DNA from: Parabacteroides sp.
GTDB lineage: Bacteria; Bacteroidota; Bacteroidia; Bacteroidales; Tannerellaceae
Reading direction: 5' to 3'
DNA length: 64,000 bases
NCBI GenBank assembly: GCA_019417325.1
Contig: DXVO01000022.1
Coordinates: 1-64,000, forward strand
In this document: in pieces, positions 8,812-17,721 of the stretch
Layout: each line of letters begins with the position of its first letter
Numbering within the stretch: position 1 is the first letter of the stretch
Notes under the pieces: generated by a model
Databases searched by the model: none
The model's input: the letters and a program-made list of their open reading frames with translations, nothing else
What the model was told of the DNA's origin: nothing
Position numbers and translations under genes: made by a program

Positions 8812-10284
8812 ATGAGCCCTATTTCTGTACTTATAACAATTGTATTATACTTCTTGATACTATTCCTTGTATCATACATTGCAGGAAGAAAATCCGACAA
8901 CCAAGGTTTTTTTGTCGGAAACCGGAAATCGCCCTGGTATATTGTAGCCTTCGCAATGATTGGTTCCAGCATATCCGGAGTTACGTTTGTATCTGTTCCC
9001 GGAATGGTTGGAGTAAATAATTTTGCTTATCTACAAATGGTTTTAGGATTTGTAGTCGGACAGATTATCATCGCTTTCGTTCTTATTCCTTTATTCTACC
9101 GGATGAATTTAGTGTCCATTTACGGATACCTTGAAAACCGGTTCGGAACATTTTCCCATAAAACAGGTGCATGGTTCTTCTTTATATCTAAAATGCTGGG
9201 AGCTTCTGTCCGTCTGTTTCTGGTATGCCTGACTCTACAATTGCTGATGTTCGGACCTTTTCATATTCCTTTTAGTATGAATGTAGCGTTTACGGTTGCA
9301 CTGGTATGGCTTTATACATTCCGGAGCGGAGTAAAATCGTTAATATGGACAGATTCATTAAAAACATTCTGCCTGGTTGTTTCAGTAGGACTATGTATCT
9401 ATTTTATTGCTTCCGATTTGCAACTCGATTTCGGAGCTACGTGCACCGCCATCTTTAAAAGCGATTTATCCCACACTTTCTTTTTCGAAAATGTGAATGA
9501 AAAGCAATATTTCTGGAAACAATTTCTGGGAGGAGTCTTTACCGTAATTGCCATGACCGGTTTAGACCAGGATATGATGCAGCGGAATTTAAGTTGCAAA
9601 AACTTCAAGGATTCACAGAAAAACATGATAACCAGTGGTATCCTTCAATTTTTCGTCATTGCATTATTTCTGATGCTTGGCGTACTACTGTTCATGTTCA
9701 CCGCCCGGCACGGCATTCAAAACCCGGTAAAGAGCGACGAGCTTTTCCCTATGATTGCAACCGGAGATTATTTCCCGATATTTGTAGGTATCCTGTTTAT
9801 CATTGGCCTTATCTCATCGGCTTATGCAACGGCTGGCTCCGCACTTACCGCGTTGACCACCTCTTTTACCGTAGACATATTAGAAATAGAAAAGAAAACG
9901 GAAAACCAAATTACCCGTATCCGCAAACGGGTACATGTCGGAATGGCCATCATCATGGGACTTGTCATTATCATCTTTAATATATTGAATAATACAAGTG
10001 TAATCGATGCCGTGTACATTCTGGCGAGTTATACGTATGGTCCGATACTCGGCATGTTCGCCTTCGGAGTATTTACCAAAAGAAATGTACGCGATAAGTA
10101 TATCCCATTAGTCGCCCTTATCTCTCCCCTGCTCTGTTTTATCCTGCATAAAAACTCGGAAGCATGGTTCAACGGATACTCTTTTAGCTACGAACTGCTT
10201 ATATTCAATGCTTTATTTACATTTATAGGGTTGAGTATCCTCAGCATAGGTTTACCGGAAAGACAATCAGTATCAAATAATTAA
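8812..10284 (+). CDS. Sodium:solute symporter, probable MurNAc (amino sugar) importer
   Basis: 490-residue polytopic protein of the SSS family with about 13 hydrophobic segments. The N-terminus has the family pattern YIAGRKSDNQGFFVGNR followed by SSISGVTFVSVPG. Family members co-transport sugars, sialic acid and other solutes with Na+. It is the first gene of an operon with murK- and murQ-like genes; Tannerella forsythia has a comparable transporter-kinase-etherase (murTKQ) cluster in which the transporter brings in unphosphorylated MurNAc. The same role is inferred here from context. The stop is 12 bases before the next ATG. Confidence 0.9.
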   Translation: MSPISVLITIVLYFLILFLVSYIAGRKSDNQGFFVGNRKSPWYIVAFAMIGSSISGVTFVSVPGMVGVNNFAYLQMVLGFVVGQIIIAFVLIPLFYRMNLVSIYGYLENRFGTFSHKTGAWFFFISKMLGASVRLFLVCLTLQLLMFGPFHIPFSMNVAFTVALVWLYTFRSGVKSLIWTDSLKTFCLVVSVGLCIYFIASDLQLDFGATCTAIFKSDLSHTFFFENVNEKQYFWKQFLGGVFTVIAMTGLDQDMMQRNLSCKNFKDSQKNMITSGILQFFVIALFLMLGVLLFMFTARHGIQNPVKSDELFPMIATGDYFPIFVGILFIIGLISSAYATAGSALTALTTSFTVDILEIEKKTENQITRIRKRVHVGMAIIMGLVIIIFNILNNTSVIDAVYILASYTYGPILGMFAFGVFTKRNVRDKYIPLVALISPLLCFILHKNSEAWFNGYSFSYELLIFNALFTFIGLSILSIGLPERQSVSNN

Positions 10285-10296
10285 TCATTTATCACC

Positions 10297-12144
10297 ATGA
10301 AAAAATCGTCCATCCTGTTATTTCTTTGTTTTCTGCTTTGCCAGCTTCAGGCAGCAGAATTCCGTTTCGCCTTGTTAACGGATGTGCATGTTACACCGAA
10401 AACAACGTCGGCAGAAGATTTGCAGAACTCTGTAAATCAAATCAACAACACCCCGGATATCGATTTTGTACTTGTTGCCGGAGATATTACGGAAGAAGGA
10501 GACCGTGAATCTTTGGAAAAGGCAAAATCCATCCTGGACCAGCTTACCATCAAATATTATATCATCCCCGGTAACCACGACACCAAATGGAGTGAATCCG
10601 GAGCCACTTACTTCGAACACCTATTCGGTAGCGAACGGTTTGAATTCGAACACAATGGCATCCTGTTTCTCGGCTTTAACACAGGCCCTTTACTCCGCAT
10701 GGCAGACGGGCATGTGTCGCCTCAGGACATCACATGGCTTAAAGGCGAGTTAAAGAAAGCAGGAAAAGAAAAACCCGTCATACTGGTCACCCACTTTCCT
10801 CTACAGGAAGGAGATGTAGACAACTGGTATGACTTGACAGATGCCGTCCGTCCCTATAACATCCGCGTTGTATTGGGAGGACATTACCACAGCAACCGTT
10901 TTCTTTCATATGATGGAATACCGGGCATCTTAAGCCGCAGCAATTTACGGGCAAGCGATAATGCCGGAGGATATTCTATTTTTGAAATCACTCCCGACTC
11001 CCTTTTCGTCTACGAACAAAGAATCGGGGAAGAAAAGAAGAAATGGGCATCCTTGTCTATGCAAGCTAAATATTATGAAGAAGACAAGCTAATAGACAAA
11101 CGCCCGGACTTCTCCGTCAATCAGGAATACAGCCAAGTGAAAGAAGATTGGATACTCCAAACCGGAGCCGGCATCTATGCCTCCCCCATTGTTTATAGAA
11201 ACAATCTTTATGTGGGAGACGGATTAGGCGTACTGACCTGCTATAACGTAAAAGACGGAAAGAAGAAATGGTCTTACCAAACAGGCAACCGCATCATCGG
11301 AACTCCTGCTATTGAAAACGGTATCATTGTCTTTGGCTCCGCCGATAAAAACATTTATGCCCTGGATGCCGCAAACGGCAAGGAAAAATGGGTAGTTGCA
11401 GCTACCGAACCGGTTCTCGGTGCTGCAGTTATTGAAAAAGGAATTGCTTATATCGGTGCCAGCGACCATACATTCCGTGCCATCGACATAAAAACAGGAA
11501 AAGTTATCTGGGCATATACCGGAGTTAAAGGATATGTGGAAACACGTCCGCTGGTAACATCCGATAAAGTTGTTTTCGGTGCATGGGACAATACCTTATA
11601 CGCTTTAGACAAAACCAATGGCAAAAACCGATGGAAATGGACAGGCGGATTAACCCGTATGCACTTCTCCCCTGCTGCCGTATGGCCTGTTGCCGTAGGA
11701 GAAAAAGTATTCATTGTAGACCCTCAGCGTGCAATGACAGCCATCAACCTGCAAACCGGAGAAACTATCTGGCGTACCCATGAAGCCAAAGTGCGCGAGA
11801 CCATCGGCCTTTCTGTTGACAAACAGCGGGTTTATGCAAAAACCATGAATGACACCATCGTTTGTTTTTCAACCCAAGGAAACCAACCGACCCTGCTATG
11901 GGCGTCGAATGCAGGCTTTGGTTACGAGTTTGCTCCCTCCATGATTGAAGAGAAAGGAAATGTGGTGTTTGGAAGTACAAAAAACGGACTTATATTTGCA
12001 CTTGATTCAAAAACAGGCAAAGTCCTGTGGAAACACAGAATAGGAAGTTCTTTAATAAACACAGTCTACCCCCTGTCCCGTCACAAAGTAGTGTTTACCT
12101 CTGCCGGAGGAGAAATAGGGGTATTGGAATGGAAAGAAAATTAA
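10297..12144 (+). CDS. Secreted metallophosphoesterase fused to a PQQ-type beta-propeller
   Basis: 615 residues. A signal peptide of about 20 residues is followed by a calcineurin-like phosphoesterase domain with all motifs: D29-x-H31, GD (62-63), GNHD (92-95), THFP (about 166) and GGHYH (about 195). From about 285 to the end come repeated WD-like strands of the PQQ_2 type (for example GKKKWSYQTG, GKEKWV, GKVIWAY, GETIWR, GKVLWKH) that form a propeller. The substrate is unknown. Its place between the MurNAc transporter and kinase genes (gaps 12 and 4 bases) suggests it works on a periplasmic muropeptide, phosphosugar or lipid-linked envelope product. This insertion is unusual for the operon. 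Confidence 0.88.
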   Translation: MKKSSILLFLCFLLCQLQAAEFRFALLTDVHVTPKTTSAEDLQNSVNQINNTPDIDFVLVAGDITEEGDRESLEKAKSILDQLTIKYYIIPGNHDTKWSESGATYFEHLFGSERFEFEHNGILFLGFNTGPLLRMADGHVSPQDITWLKGELKKAGKEKPVILVTHFPLQEGDVDNWYDLTDAVRPYNIRVVLGGHYHSNRFLSYDGIPGILSRSNLRASDNAGGYSIFEITPDSLFVYEQRIGEEKKKWASLSMQAKYYEEDKLIDKRPDFSVNQEYSQVKEDWILQTGAGIYASPIVYRNNLYVGDGLGVLTCYNVKDGKKKWSYQTGNRIIGTPAIENGIIVFGSADKNIYALDAANGKEKWVVAATEPVLGAAVIEKGIAYIGASDHTFRAIDIKTGKVIWAYTGVKGYVETRPLVTSDKVVFGAWDNTLYALDKTNGKNRWKWTGGLTRMHFSPAAVWPVAVGEKVFIVDPQRAMTAINLQTGETIWRTHEAKVRETIGLSVDKQRVYAKTMNDTIVCFSTQGNQPTLLWASNAGFGYEFAPSMIEEKGNVVFGSTKNGLIFALDSKTGKVLWKHRIGSSLINTVYPLSRHKVVFTSAGGEIGVLEWKEN

Positions 12145-12148
12145 ACGT

Positions 12149-12997
12149 ATGATATTAATAGCTGACAGTGGCTCTACGAAAACAGATTGGAGCGTAATCC
12201 GGAATGGCAAATTAACTTGCTCGATAAAAACAAAAGGTATTAATCCGTATTTCCAGTCAGAAGAAGAAATCGGGAAAGAGATTACCGAAGTCTTGCTGCC
12301 CCAACTGGGTAACCAGGCATTTGAAGCCATTTACTTTTATGGAGCCGGATGTACAGTCGATAAGATTGAAGTAGTCCGAAATGTCATCATACAACATACA
12401 AACGTAGCCCGGGTGGAAGTCAACACAGACCTTTTGGCTGCCGCACGCAGTGTATGCGGGCGAAAGGCCGGCATTGCCTGTATCCTGGGTACCGGTTCCA
12501 ACGCTTGCTTTTATGATGGCGAGAACATTGTGGACAATGTCTCCCCCTTAGGATTCATCCTCGGGGATGAAGGAAGCGGCGCCGTATTAGGCAAACGCCT
12601 GGTAGGCGACTTGTTGAAAGGGATGATGGGGCAGGAACTGAAAGACAAGTTCCTGAAACAATACAACCTTACTCCCGGAGACATTATCGAACGGGTATAC
12701 CGCCAACCATTCCCGAACCGTTTCCTGGCAAGCCTTTCCCCCTTCCTTGCGGAGAATATAGACGAACCCGGGATACACCAGCTTGTACTCAGCAGCTTTA
12801 CCGACTTTATCACACGGAATGTACTGGGATACAATTACCACAATTACACTGTGAGTTTTGTCGGTTCCATTGCATACCATTATAAGGACATACTATCCGA
12901 AGCAGCCGAAAATACGGGCATCCGTATCGATAAGATAATCCAGAGTCCTATGGAAGGATTAATAACCTACCATTCATTACAAACAGAAACTATGTAA
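12149..12997 (+). CDS. murK: BadF-family kinase, probable N-acetylmuramic acid kinase
   Basis: 282 residues with intact motifs of the family: DSGSTKTDW (6-14), YGAGC (about 64), TDLLAAAR, GTGSNAC (114-120) and GDEGSGA. The ATG is 4 bases after the upstream stop, so translation is probably coupled. The next gene is the MurNAc-6-phosphate etherase, so the expected reaction is ATP-dependent 6-phosphorylation of MurNAc, with GlcNAc as a possible second substrate. The name rests on context and on the murTKQ order in Tannerella; from sequence alone it could equally be a GlcNAc kinase. Confidence 0.82.
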   Translation: MILIADSGSTKTDWSVIRNGKLTCSIKTKGINPYFQSEEEIGKEITEVLLPQLGNQAFEAIYFYGAGCTVDKIEVVRNVIIQHTNVARVEVNTDLLAAARSVCGRKAGIACILGTGSNACFYDGENIVDNVSPLGFILGDEGSGAVLGKRLVGDLLKGMMGQELKDKFLKQYNLTPGDIIERVYRQPFPNRFLASLSPFLAENIDEPGIHQLVLSSFTDFITRNVLGYNYHNYTVSFVGSIAYHYKDILSEAAENTGIRIDKIIQSPMEGLITYHSLQTETM

Positions 12998-13016
12998 TTC
13001 ATTAAACAGAGCGATT

Positions 13017-13841
13017 ATGCCATTCATTAAAATATCAGAAGAACCTTCTTTATATAACGATTTAGAAAAAAAGTCTGTACGCGAACTGCTGGATGATATT
13101 AACACGGAAGACCAGAAGGTTGCTCTGGCTGTACAAAAAACCATTCCACAAATAGAAAAGCTTGTCGAGCTGATTGTTCCCAAGATGCAACAAGGCGGAC
13201 GTATTTTTTATATGGGAGCTGGTACCAGTGGCAGATTAGGTGTATTGGACGCTTCGGAGATTCCCCCTACATTCGGAGTTCCTCCTACTTATATCATCGG
13301 ACTGATTGCCGGAGGAGACACAGCACTTCGTTCTGCTGTCGAAAATGCGGAAGACGACCAGCTACGCGGATGGCAGGAACTACAGCAACACAAGATCAAT
13401 GAAAAAGATACCGTAATCGGCATTGCTGCCTCCGGAACCACCCCTTATGTGATTGGAGCTTTAAAGGAAGCACGTAGAAACGGTATCCTGACAGCTTGTA
13501 TCACCAGTAACCCGGATTCGCCAATGGCGGCGGAAGCTGATATTCCCATAGAAATGATAGTCGGCCCGGAATTCGTTACCGGAAGCTCCAGGATGAAGTC
13601 CGGTACCGGGCAGAAGATGATCCTCAATATGATATCTACAACAGCAATGATAAAGCTGGGACGGGTAAAAGGGAACAAAATGGTGAATATGCAACTTACG
13701 AACAAAAAGCTGATAGACCGTGGAACCCGTATGATTATTGACGAACTGGGAGTCTCCTACGAGCAAGCCCATAACCTCCTGCTTGTAGCCGGTTCCGTAA
13801 AAAAAGCGATCGATAACTACAAAAAGCTTCACGAATCGTAA
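13017..13841 (+). CDS. murQ: N-acetylmuramic acid 6-phosphate etherase
   Basis: 274 residues, close to the usual 290-300 of MurQ. The SIS-domain signature GAGTSGR (68-74), LDASEIPPTFG with Glu81 at the place of the catalytic Glu of E. coli MurQ, GIAASGTTPYV and GSSRMKSGTGQK are all present. MurQ removes the lactyl ether of MurNAc-6-P to give GlcNAc-6-P and D-lactate in the cytoplasm. It closes the operon begun at 8812; a terminator hairpin follows at 13910-13945. The operon lets the cell salvage its own or foreign peptidoglycan sugars. Confidence 0.96.
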   Translation: MPFIKISEEPSLYNDLEKKSVRELLDDINTEDQKVALAVQKTIPQIEKLVELIVPKMQQGGRIFYMGAGTSGRLGVLDASEIPPTFGVPPTYIIGLIAGGDTALRSAVENAEDDQLRGWQELQQHKINEKDTVIGIAASGTTPYVIGALKEARRNGILTACITSNPDSPMAAEADIPIEMIVGPEFVTGSSRMKSGTGQKMILNMISTTAMIKLGRVKGNKMVNMQLTNKKLIDRGTRMIIDELGVSYEQAHNLLLVAGSVKKAIDNYKKLHES

Positions 13842-13909
13842 ATTCCTCCGGGAGAAATCCACTCCGCTTCCACTTTCAATAAGACAGCTTTCCGTCCAAA
13901 TAAAAAACA

Positions 13910-13945
13910 ATAAGTCAGAATAAAGCCTCTTATCCTGACTTATAC
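13910..13945 (+). terminator. Terminator of the MurNAc operon
   Basis: ATAAGTCAGAATAA pairs with TTATCCTGACTTAT across a short loop, about 70 bases after the murQ stop. A T-rich stretch follows. Confidence 0.7.
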
Positions 13946-14122
13946 TTTATATATTGAAGGCATTTCAGGGAAAACCGGGCCCTTTTATGGATTAATAAGA
14001 GCTTTTTCCATACGATTCGGGAGCTTTTTTCACTTTCCCTAAGGGTAATTCCAATTAGTAGCGGTACTAATTCCAACTATCTGCGCATAAAAAAACAATA
14101 ATCTGCGCGGCAAAACACCTAT

Positions 14123-14172
14123 ATTTTAACTTTGAAACATATATGTTTCGATTTCAAAGCATATATGTTTCG
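14123..14172. repeat. Nested palindromic repeat around CATATATG
   Basis: A perfect 16-bp palindrome GAAACATATATGTTTC (14134-14149) is followed by a second CATATATGTTTCG copy. CTTTGAAA and TTTCAAAG can pair across the first palindrome, so two alternative hairpins exist. The arrangement resembles the CATAACTATG cluster at 27270-27333. Confidence 0.6.
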
Positions 14173-14279
14173 TTTTTTGATGTTACTGAGCAGGGACGCG
14201 GCTCTGGAAGGGTCGGTAAACCGAACATGACGCAGATATTAAATTGATTATTATATTCCACTGAACGCAACAATATGTT

Positions 14280-14362
14280 TTAGACGCGGATGGCGCGGAA
14301 AACGCGGATTAAGAAATATAATACCTGTATTAATCCGCGTTTTCCGCGCCATCCGCGTCTAA
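14280..14362. repeat. Perfect 33-bp inverted repeat with 17-nt loop
   Basis: Bases 14280-14312 are the exact reverse complement of 14330-14362. The arms consist of GACGCGGAT, GGCGCGGAAAACGCGGATT-type words that also occur singly around it. GC content is far above the surrounding DNA. It has no T-run, so it is better read as a repeat element or a protein/structure site than a simple terminator. Confidence 0.85.
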
Positions 14363-14620
14363 TAAATTAATTTCCGCGTCATATCAATTAGTAACATCCG
14401 CGTCTTTTTAGCAAACAAACTAACAAACATCAACTCCGCGTAAGCAGCATATTTGCAAGCTATCCCACATACACATCCGCATATTAAAAGCACAAGAGGG
14501 GTATATTATCATTTTGTCAGAAAGACCCGCATAAATATCAGAAAGATAGTTCCGCTCAAAATCAAGAACTGATTTATCGTTCTATGGCAAAATATCCTTT
14601 CATAATTAAAGAAAAAAATC

Positions 14621-14628
14621 TATATTTG
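14621..14628 (+). promoter_or_regulatory. -7 promoter element of the phosphofructokinase gene
   Basis: TATATTTG on the plus strand, 52 bases before the ATG, matches TAnnTTTG exactly. Confidence 0.6.
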
Positions 14629-14680
14629 CACCGCCTTTAATTAGGAATCAGATAATTTCTAAATAAATTCAGATTAAGAA

Positions 14681-16327
14681 ATGACAAAGAGTGCACTACA
14701 AATTGCAAGAGCAGCTTACCAACCCAAGGTACCCGCTGCATTGAAAGGCGCTGTAAAAGCCGTAGACGGTGAATACACACAATCAGTAGCCAATCAGGAA
14801 GAAATCAAGGAGTTATTCCCCAACACGTACGGGATGCCTATCGTTACTTTCGAAAAAAGCAACGAAAAGAAAGAAATGCCGGCAATGAATGTTGGTGTAA
14901 TCCTTTCCGGTGGCCAGGCTCCTGGTGGTCACAACGTGATTGCAGGCTTGTTCGACGGTATCAAAGCTCACAACGCAGCTTCCCGTCTGTACGGATTTAT
15001 CCTGGGACCTGGTGGTCTGGTTGATCATAAATATATGGAATTGACTGCCGACATTATCGATGAATACCGTAACACCGGTGGTTTCGATATGATCGGTTCA
15101 GGCCGTACTAAACTGGAAGAAACTTCCCAGTTCGACAAAGGTCTTGAAATCCTGAAAGAACTTGATATCAAAGCGCTGGTTATCATTGGTGGTGACGACT
15201 CTAACACAAACGCTTGCGTATTGGCTGAATATTACAAAGCTATCGGTGCAGGTGTCCAGGTGATCGGTTGCCCGAAGACTATCGACGGTGACTTGAAGAA
15301 CGAACAGATTGAAACTTCTTTCGGCTTCGACACGGCTTGTAAAGTTTATTCAGAAGTAATCGGTAATATCCAACGTGACTGTAACTCTGCCCAGAAATAC
15401 TGGCACTTCATCAAATTGATGGGACGTTCTGCTTCTCACATCGCACTGGAATGTGCTTTGCAGACTCAGCCGAACATCTGTATCATCTCTGAAGAAGTTG
15501 AAGCTAAGAACATGTCGTTGGACGACATCGTAACTTATATCGCTGAGATCGTTGCCAAACGTGCAGCTAAAGGCAACAACTTCGGTACTGTATTGATTCC
15601 TGAAGGCCTGATCGAATTCGTTCCGGCTATGAAACGCCTGATTGCAGAATTGAACGACTTCCTGGCTAAACACGATGCAGAATTCAAGATGATTAAGAAG
15701 AGCGAACAACGTGCTTATATCATCAGCAAACTGACGAAAGAAAACTCCGACCTGTATGCTTCTCTTCCTGAAGGTGTAGCTCGCCAGTTGTCTTTGGATC
15801 GCGACCCGCACGGAAACGTACAGGTTTCTTTGATCGAAACAGAAAAGCTGTTGTCTGAAATGGTTGGTAAGAAACTTGCAGAATGGAAAGCCGAAGGTAA
15901 ATATACCGGTAAGTTCGCTGCTCAACATCACTTCTTCGGTTACGAAGGACGTTGCGCTGCTCCGTCTAACTATGATGCAGACTACTGCTATTCTTTAGGT
16001 TATACAGCATCTTGCCTGATTGCTGCCGGCAAAACAGGTTATATGTCTTCTGTACGTAACACTACAGCTCCGGCCAACGAATGGATTGCAGGCGGTATCC
16101 CTGTAACTATGATGATGAACATGGAAAAACGTCATGGCGAAATGAAACCGGTTATCCAGAAAGCGCTGGTTAAGCTGAACGGTGCTCCTTTCAAAGCATT
16201 CGCTGCTCAGCGTGACGAATGGGCTGAAACTACAAGCTATGTTTATCCGGGTCCTATCCAGTACTTCGGCCCGACTGAAGTTTGCGACCAGCCGACCAAA
16301 ACATTGCAGTTGGAACAAGCAAAATAA
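14681..16327 (+). CDS. pfp: Diphosphate--fructose-6-phosphate 1-phosphotransferase
   Basis: 548 residues, the long PPi-dependent phosphofructokinase class. It shows GGQAPGGHN (77-85), GGDDSNTNA (170-178) where ATP-dependent enzymes have GGDGS, and PKTIDGDL (198-205), the motif that marks PPi use. MGRSASH and GYEGRC follow later. It interconverts fructose-6-P and fructose-1,6-bisphosphate in the cytoplasm with PPi and can serve glycolysis or gluconeogenesis. Codon choice is noticeably restricted and the coding DNA richer in GC than its surroundings, as expected for a highly expressed gene. It is monocistronic, with its own promoter and terminator. Confidence 0.96.
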   Translation: MTKSALQIARAAYQPKVPAALKGAVKAVDGEYTQSVANQEEIKELFPNTYGMPIVTFEKSNEKKEMPAMNVGVILSGGQAPGGHNVIAGLFDGIKAHNAASRLYGFILGPGGLVDHKYMELTADIIDEYRNTGGFDMIGSGRTKLEETSQFDKGLEILKELDIKALVIIGGDDSNTNACVLAEYYKAIGAGVQVIGCPKTIDGDLKNEQIETSFGFDTACKVYSEVIGNIQRDCNSAQKYWHFIKLMGRSASHIALECALQTQPNICIISEEVEAKNMSLDDIVTYIAEIVAKRAAKGNNFGTVLIPEGLIEFVPAMKRLIAELNDFLAKHDAEFKMIKKSEQRAYIISKLTKENSDLYASLPEGVARQLSLDRDPHGNVQVSLIETEKLLSEMVGKKLAEWKAEGKYTGKFAAQHHFFGYEGRCAAPSNYDADYCYSLGYTASCLIAAGKTGYMSSVRNTTAPANEWIAGGIPVTMMMNMEKRHGEMKPVIQKALVKLNGAPFKAFAAQRDEWAETTSYVYPGPIQYFGPTEVCDQPTKTLQLEQAK

Positions 16328-16354
16328 GTTGATTAAAATCAATTATAACTGAAT

Positions 16355-16393
16355 AAAATAGAGGTGGGACATTGTTCTGCCTCTATTTTTTTG
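16355..16393 (+). terminator. Terminator of the phosphofructokinase gene
   Basis: AAATAGAGG (16356-16364) pairs with CCTCTATTT (16380-16388) and a T-run follows, about 30 bases after the stop. Confidence 0.88.
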
Positions 16394-16428
16394 AATAAAC
16401 CGGAATAACGGTAAATTGATGCAGTCAT

Positions 16429-16577
16429 CTATTTATTCACAACTGCTCTATTTTCTATATTTCTAATAAATTTTGCAGGCACACCAAGCAGGATGATTGC
16501 CCCCGCTCCTATTCATGCATTCCGGCGAATAACGACAGGTTGGGTCTGCAACGAATGGCGGAAAGCCGGAATCTGTT
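16429..16577 (-). pseudogene. Remnant of a hexapeptide-repeat acetyltransferase (C-terminal end)
   Basis: Translation of the minus strand gives PVVIRRNA, a TGA stop, IGAGAIILLGVPAKFIRNIEN and a few more residues to TAG. In intact left-handed-helix acetyltransferases the stretch reads PVVIG..WIGAGA.IL.GV....(about 20 residues)..GVPAKFIR. Here the Trp codon of RNAWIGAG has become TGA and the segment between ILLGV and PAKF is deleted. Nothing of the N-terminal half remains before the TM2 gene. This is a decayed maltose/galactoside O-acetyltransferase-like gene; the precise parent cannot be told. Confidence 0.72.
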
Positions 16578-16588
16578 TTTAGCAGGTT

Positions 16589-16924
16589 TTACGACTTCAC
16601 TATCTTTTCCAGTTTCTCCATATTCTTTCTTTTGGCAACCCCTATAATCAGGAACCAATCGATAATAAACCAGATACCCAAACCACCACCTGTAAGCAAT
16701 TTACACAATCCTTTGCCCCAGTCTCCTATCAGGAAACGGTCCAACCCTACTATTCCGAGAAAAAAGGAAGCAAGCCAAATCCTGCCAGGACGAAAGAATT
16801 TCGTATGATCCAAAAGAGCCTCTTTCTCCGGTGGCAAATCAATCAAATGGTGAATAGGTATCTCATAATCGGGAAATTTATTCTCATGAGCCAGTAAAAA
16901 CCGGTCTACTTTTTCAACTTCCAT
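16589..16924 (-). CDS. TM2 domain-containing membrane protein
   Basis: 111 residues. A charged cytoplasmic N-terminus of about 45 residues precedes a TM2 module: two membrane segments around GLDRFLIGDWGKGLCKLL and GLGIWFIIDWF, with the DRF(L)xG hallmark between them. The function of bacterial TM2 proteins is not established. A -7 element (TATATTTG, 16958-16965) lies 34 bases upstream, so it is transcribed alone. Confidence 0.85.
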   Translation of the reverse strand: MEVEKVDRFLLAHENKFPDYEIPIHHLIDLPPEKEALLDHTKFFRPGRIWLASFFLGIVGLDRFLIGDWGKGLCKLLTGGGLGIWFIIDWFLIIGVAKRKNMEKLEKIVKS

Positions 16925-16957
16925 ATTACTTCTTTTTATTTATTATCAACTATGTAA

Positions 16958-16965
16958 CAAATATA
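16958..16965 (-). promoter_or_regulatory. -7 promoter element of the TM2 gene
   Basis: TATATTTG on the minus strand, 33 bases from the ATG of the TM2 gene. Confidence 0.5.
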
Positions 16966-17083
16966 GTTATTTTTTGTATATTTATAAACAAACCGATCAA
17001 AACAGACACCTTAATATTCATAGGCTAAGATAAAATCCCCCGCAGGCAAACAACCAACAAACTAAAATTCCAAATATATTCCT

Positions 17084-17091
17084 TATCTTTG
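17084..17091 (+). promoter_or_regulatory. -7 promoter element of riboflavin synthase
   Basis: TATCTTTG on the plus strand, 27 bases before the ATG at 17119. It overlaps the only in-frame upstream start codon (17089), which argues for the later start. Confidence 0.55.
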
Positions 17092-17118
17092 TTACTGATA
17101 ACTATAAAAAACAATCGT

Positions 17119-17721
17119 ATGTTTTCAGGTATTATAGAAGAAACAGCTAAAGTTGTTGCAATAGAACAGGACAAAGACAATATCCATATCACAATGGAAT
17201 GTTCGTTTGTCGATGAGTTGAAAATCGACCAGAGTGTTGCCCACAACGGCGTTTGCCTGACAGTCGTCCGTAAAGAGGGGAATACGTTCACTACAACAGC
17301 CATGAGAGAAACACTGGAACGCTCCAATCTGGGCCTTTTAAAGCCCGGCTCACTCGTTAATCTGGAACGCAGCATGATAATGAACGGCCGATTGGACGGG
17401 CATATCGTACAGGGACATGTAGACCAGACGGCTGTCTGCACAAGCGTAGAAGATGCCAACGGCAGCTGGTATTATACCTTTGAATATCCTTTTGACAAAG
17501 AAATGGCGCAACAGGGATATATGACCGTGGAAAAAGGTTCGGTTTGCGTAAACGGTGTAAGCCTCACGGTCTGCAATTCACAGCTAAACAGTTTCCAGGT
17601 AGCTATTATTCCTTATACACACGACCATACCAATTTCTGCCAAATAGAGAAAGGCTCGGTTGTCAATCTGGAATTTGATATCGTCGGGAAATATATCAGC
17701 AAAATGATGCAATTTAAATAA
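17119..17721 (+). CDS. ribE: Riboflavin synthase alpha chain
   Basis: 200 residues made of two homologous lumazine-binding repeats, the first from MFSGIIEE with GVCLTV (45-50), the second from about 95 (DGHIVQGHVD) with GVSLTV. It dismutates two 6,7-dimethyl-8-ribityllumazine molecules to riboflavin in the cytoplasm. The MFSG start is universal in the family and was chosen over an upstream in-frame codon. The gene stands alone, away from other rib genes, and no FMN riboswitch is visible in its short leader. Confidence 0.95.
   Translation: MFSGIIEETAKVVAIEQDKDNIHITMECSFVDELKIDQSVAHNGVCLTVVRKEGNTFTTTAMRETLERSNLGLLKPGSLVNLERSMIMNGRLDGHIVQGHVDQTAVCTSVEDANGSWYYTFEYPFDKEMAQQGYMTVEKGSVCVNGVSLTVCNSQLNSFQVAIIPYTHDHTNFCQIEKGSVVNLEFDIVGKYISKMMQFK

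Larger units (their letters stand above)
13946..14620. other. Repeat-rich intergenic region with no supported gene
   Basis: Between the murQ terminator and the phosphofructokinase promoter there is no accepted ORF. The region carries many copies of short GACGCGGAT / ATCTGCGC words, two palindromic elements (14123-14172 and 14280-14362) and a trace of TCAGAAAGA repeats near 14518-14560. It looks like an accumulation site for dispersed repeats. Confidence 0.6.
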
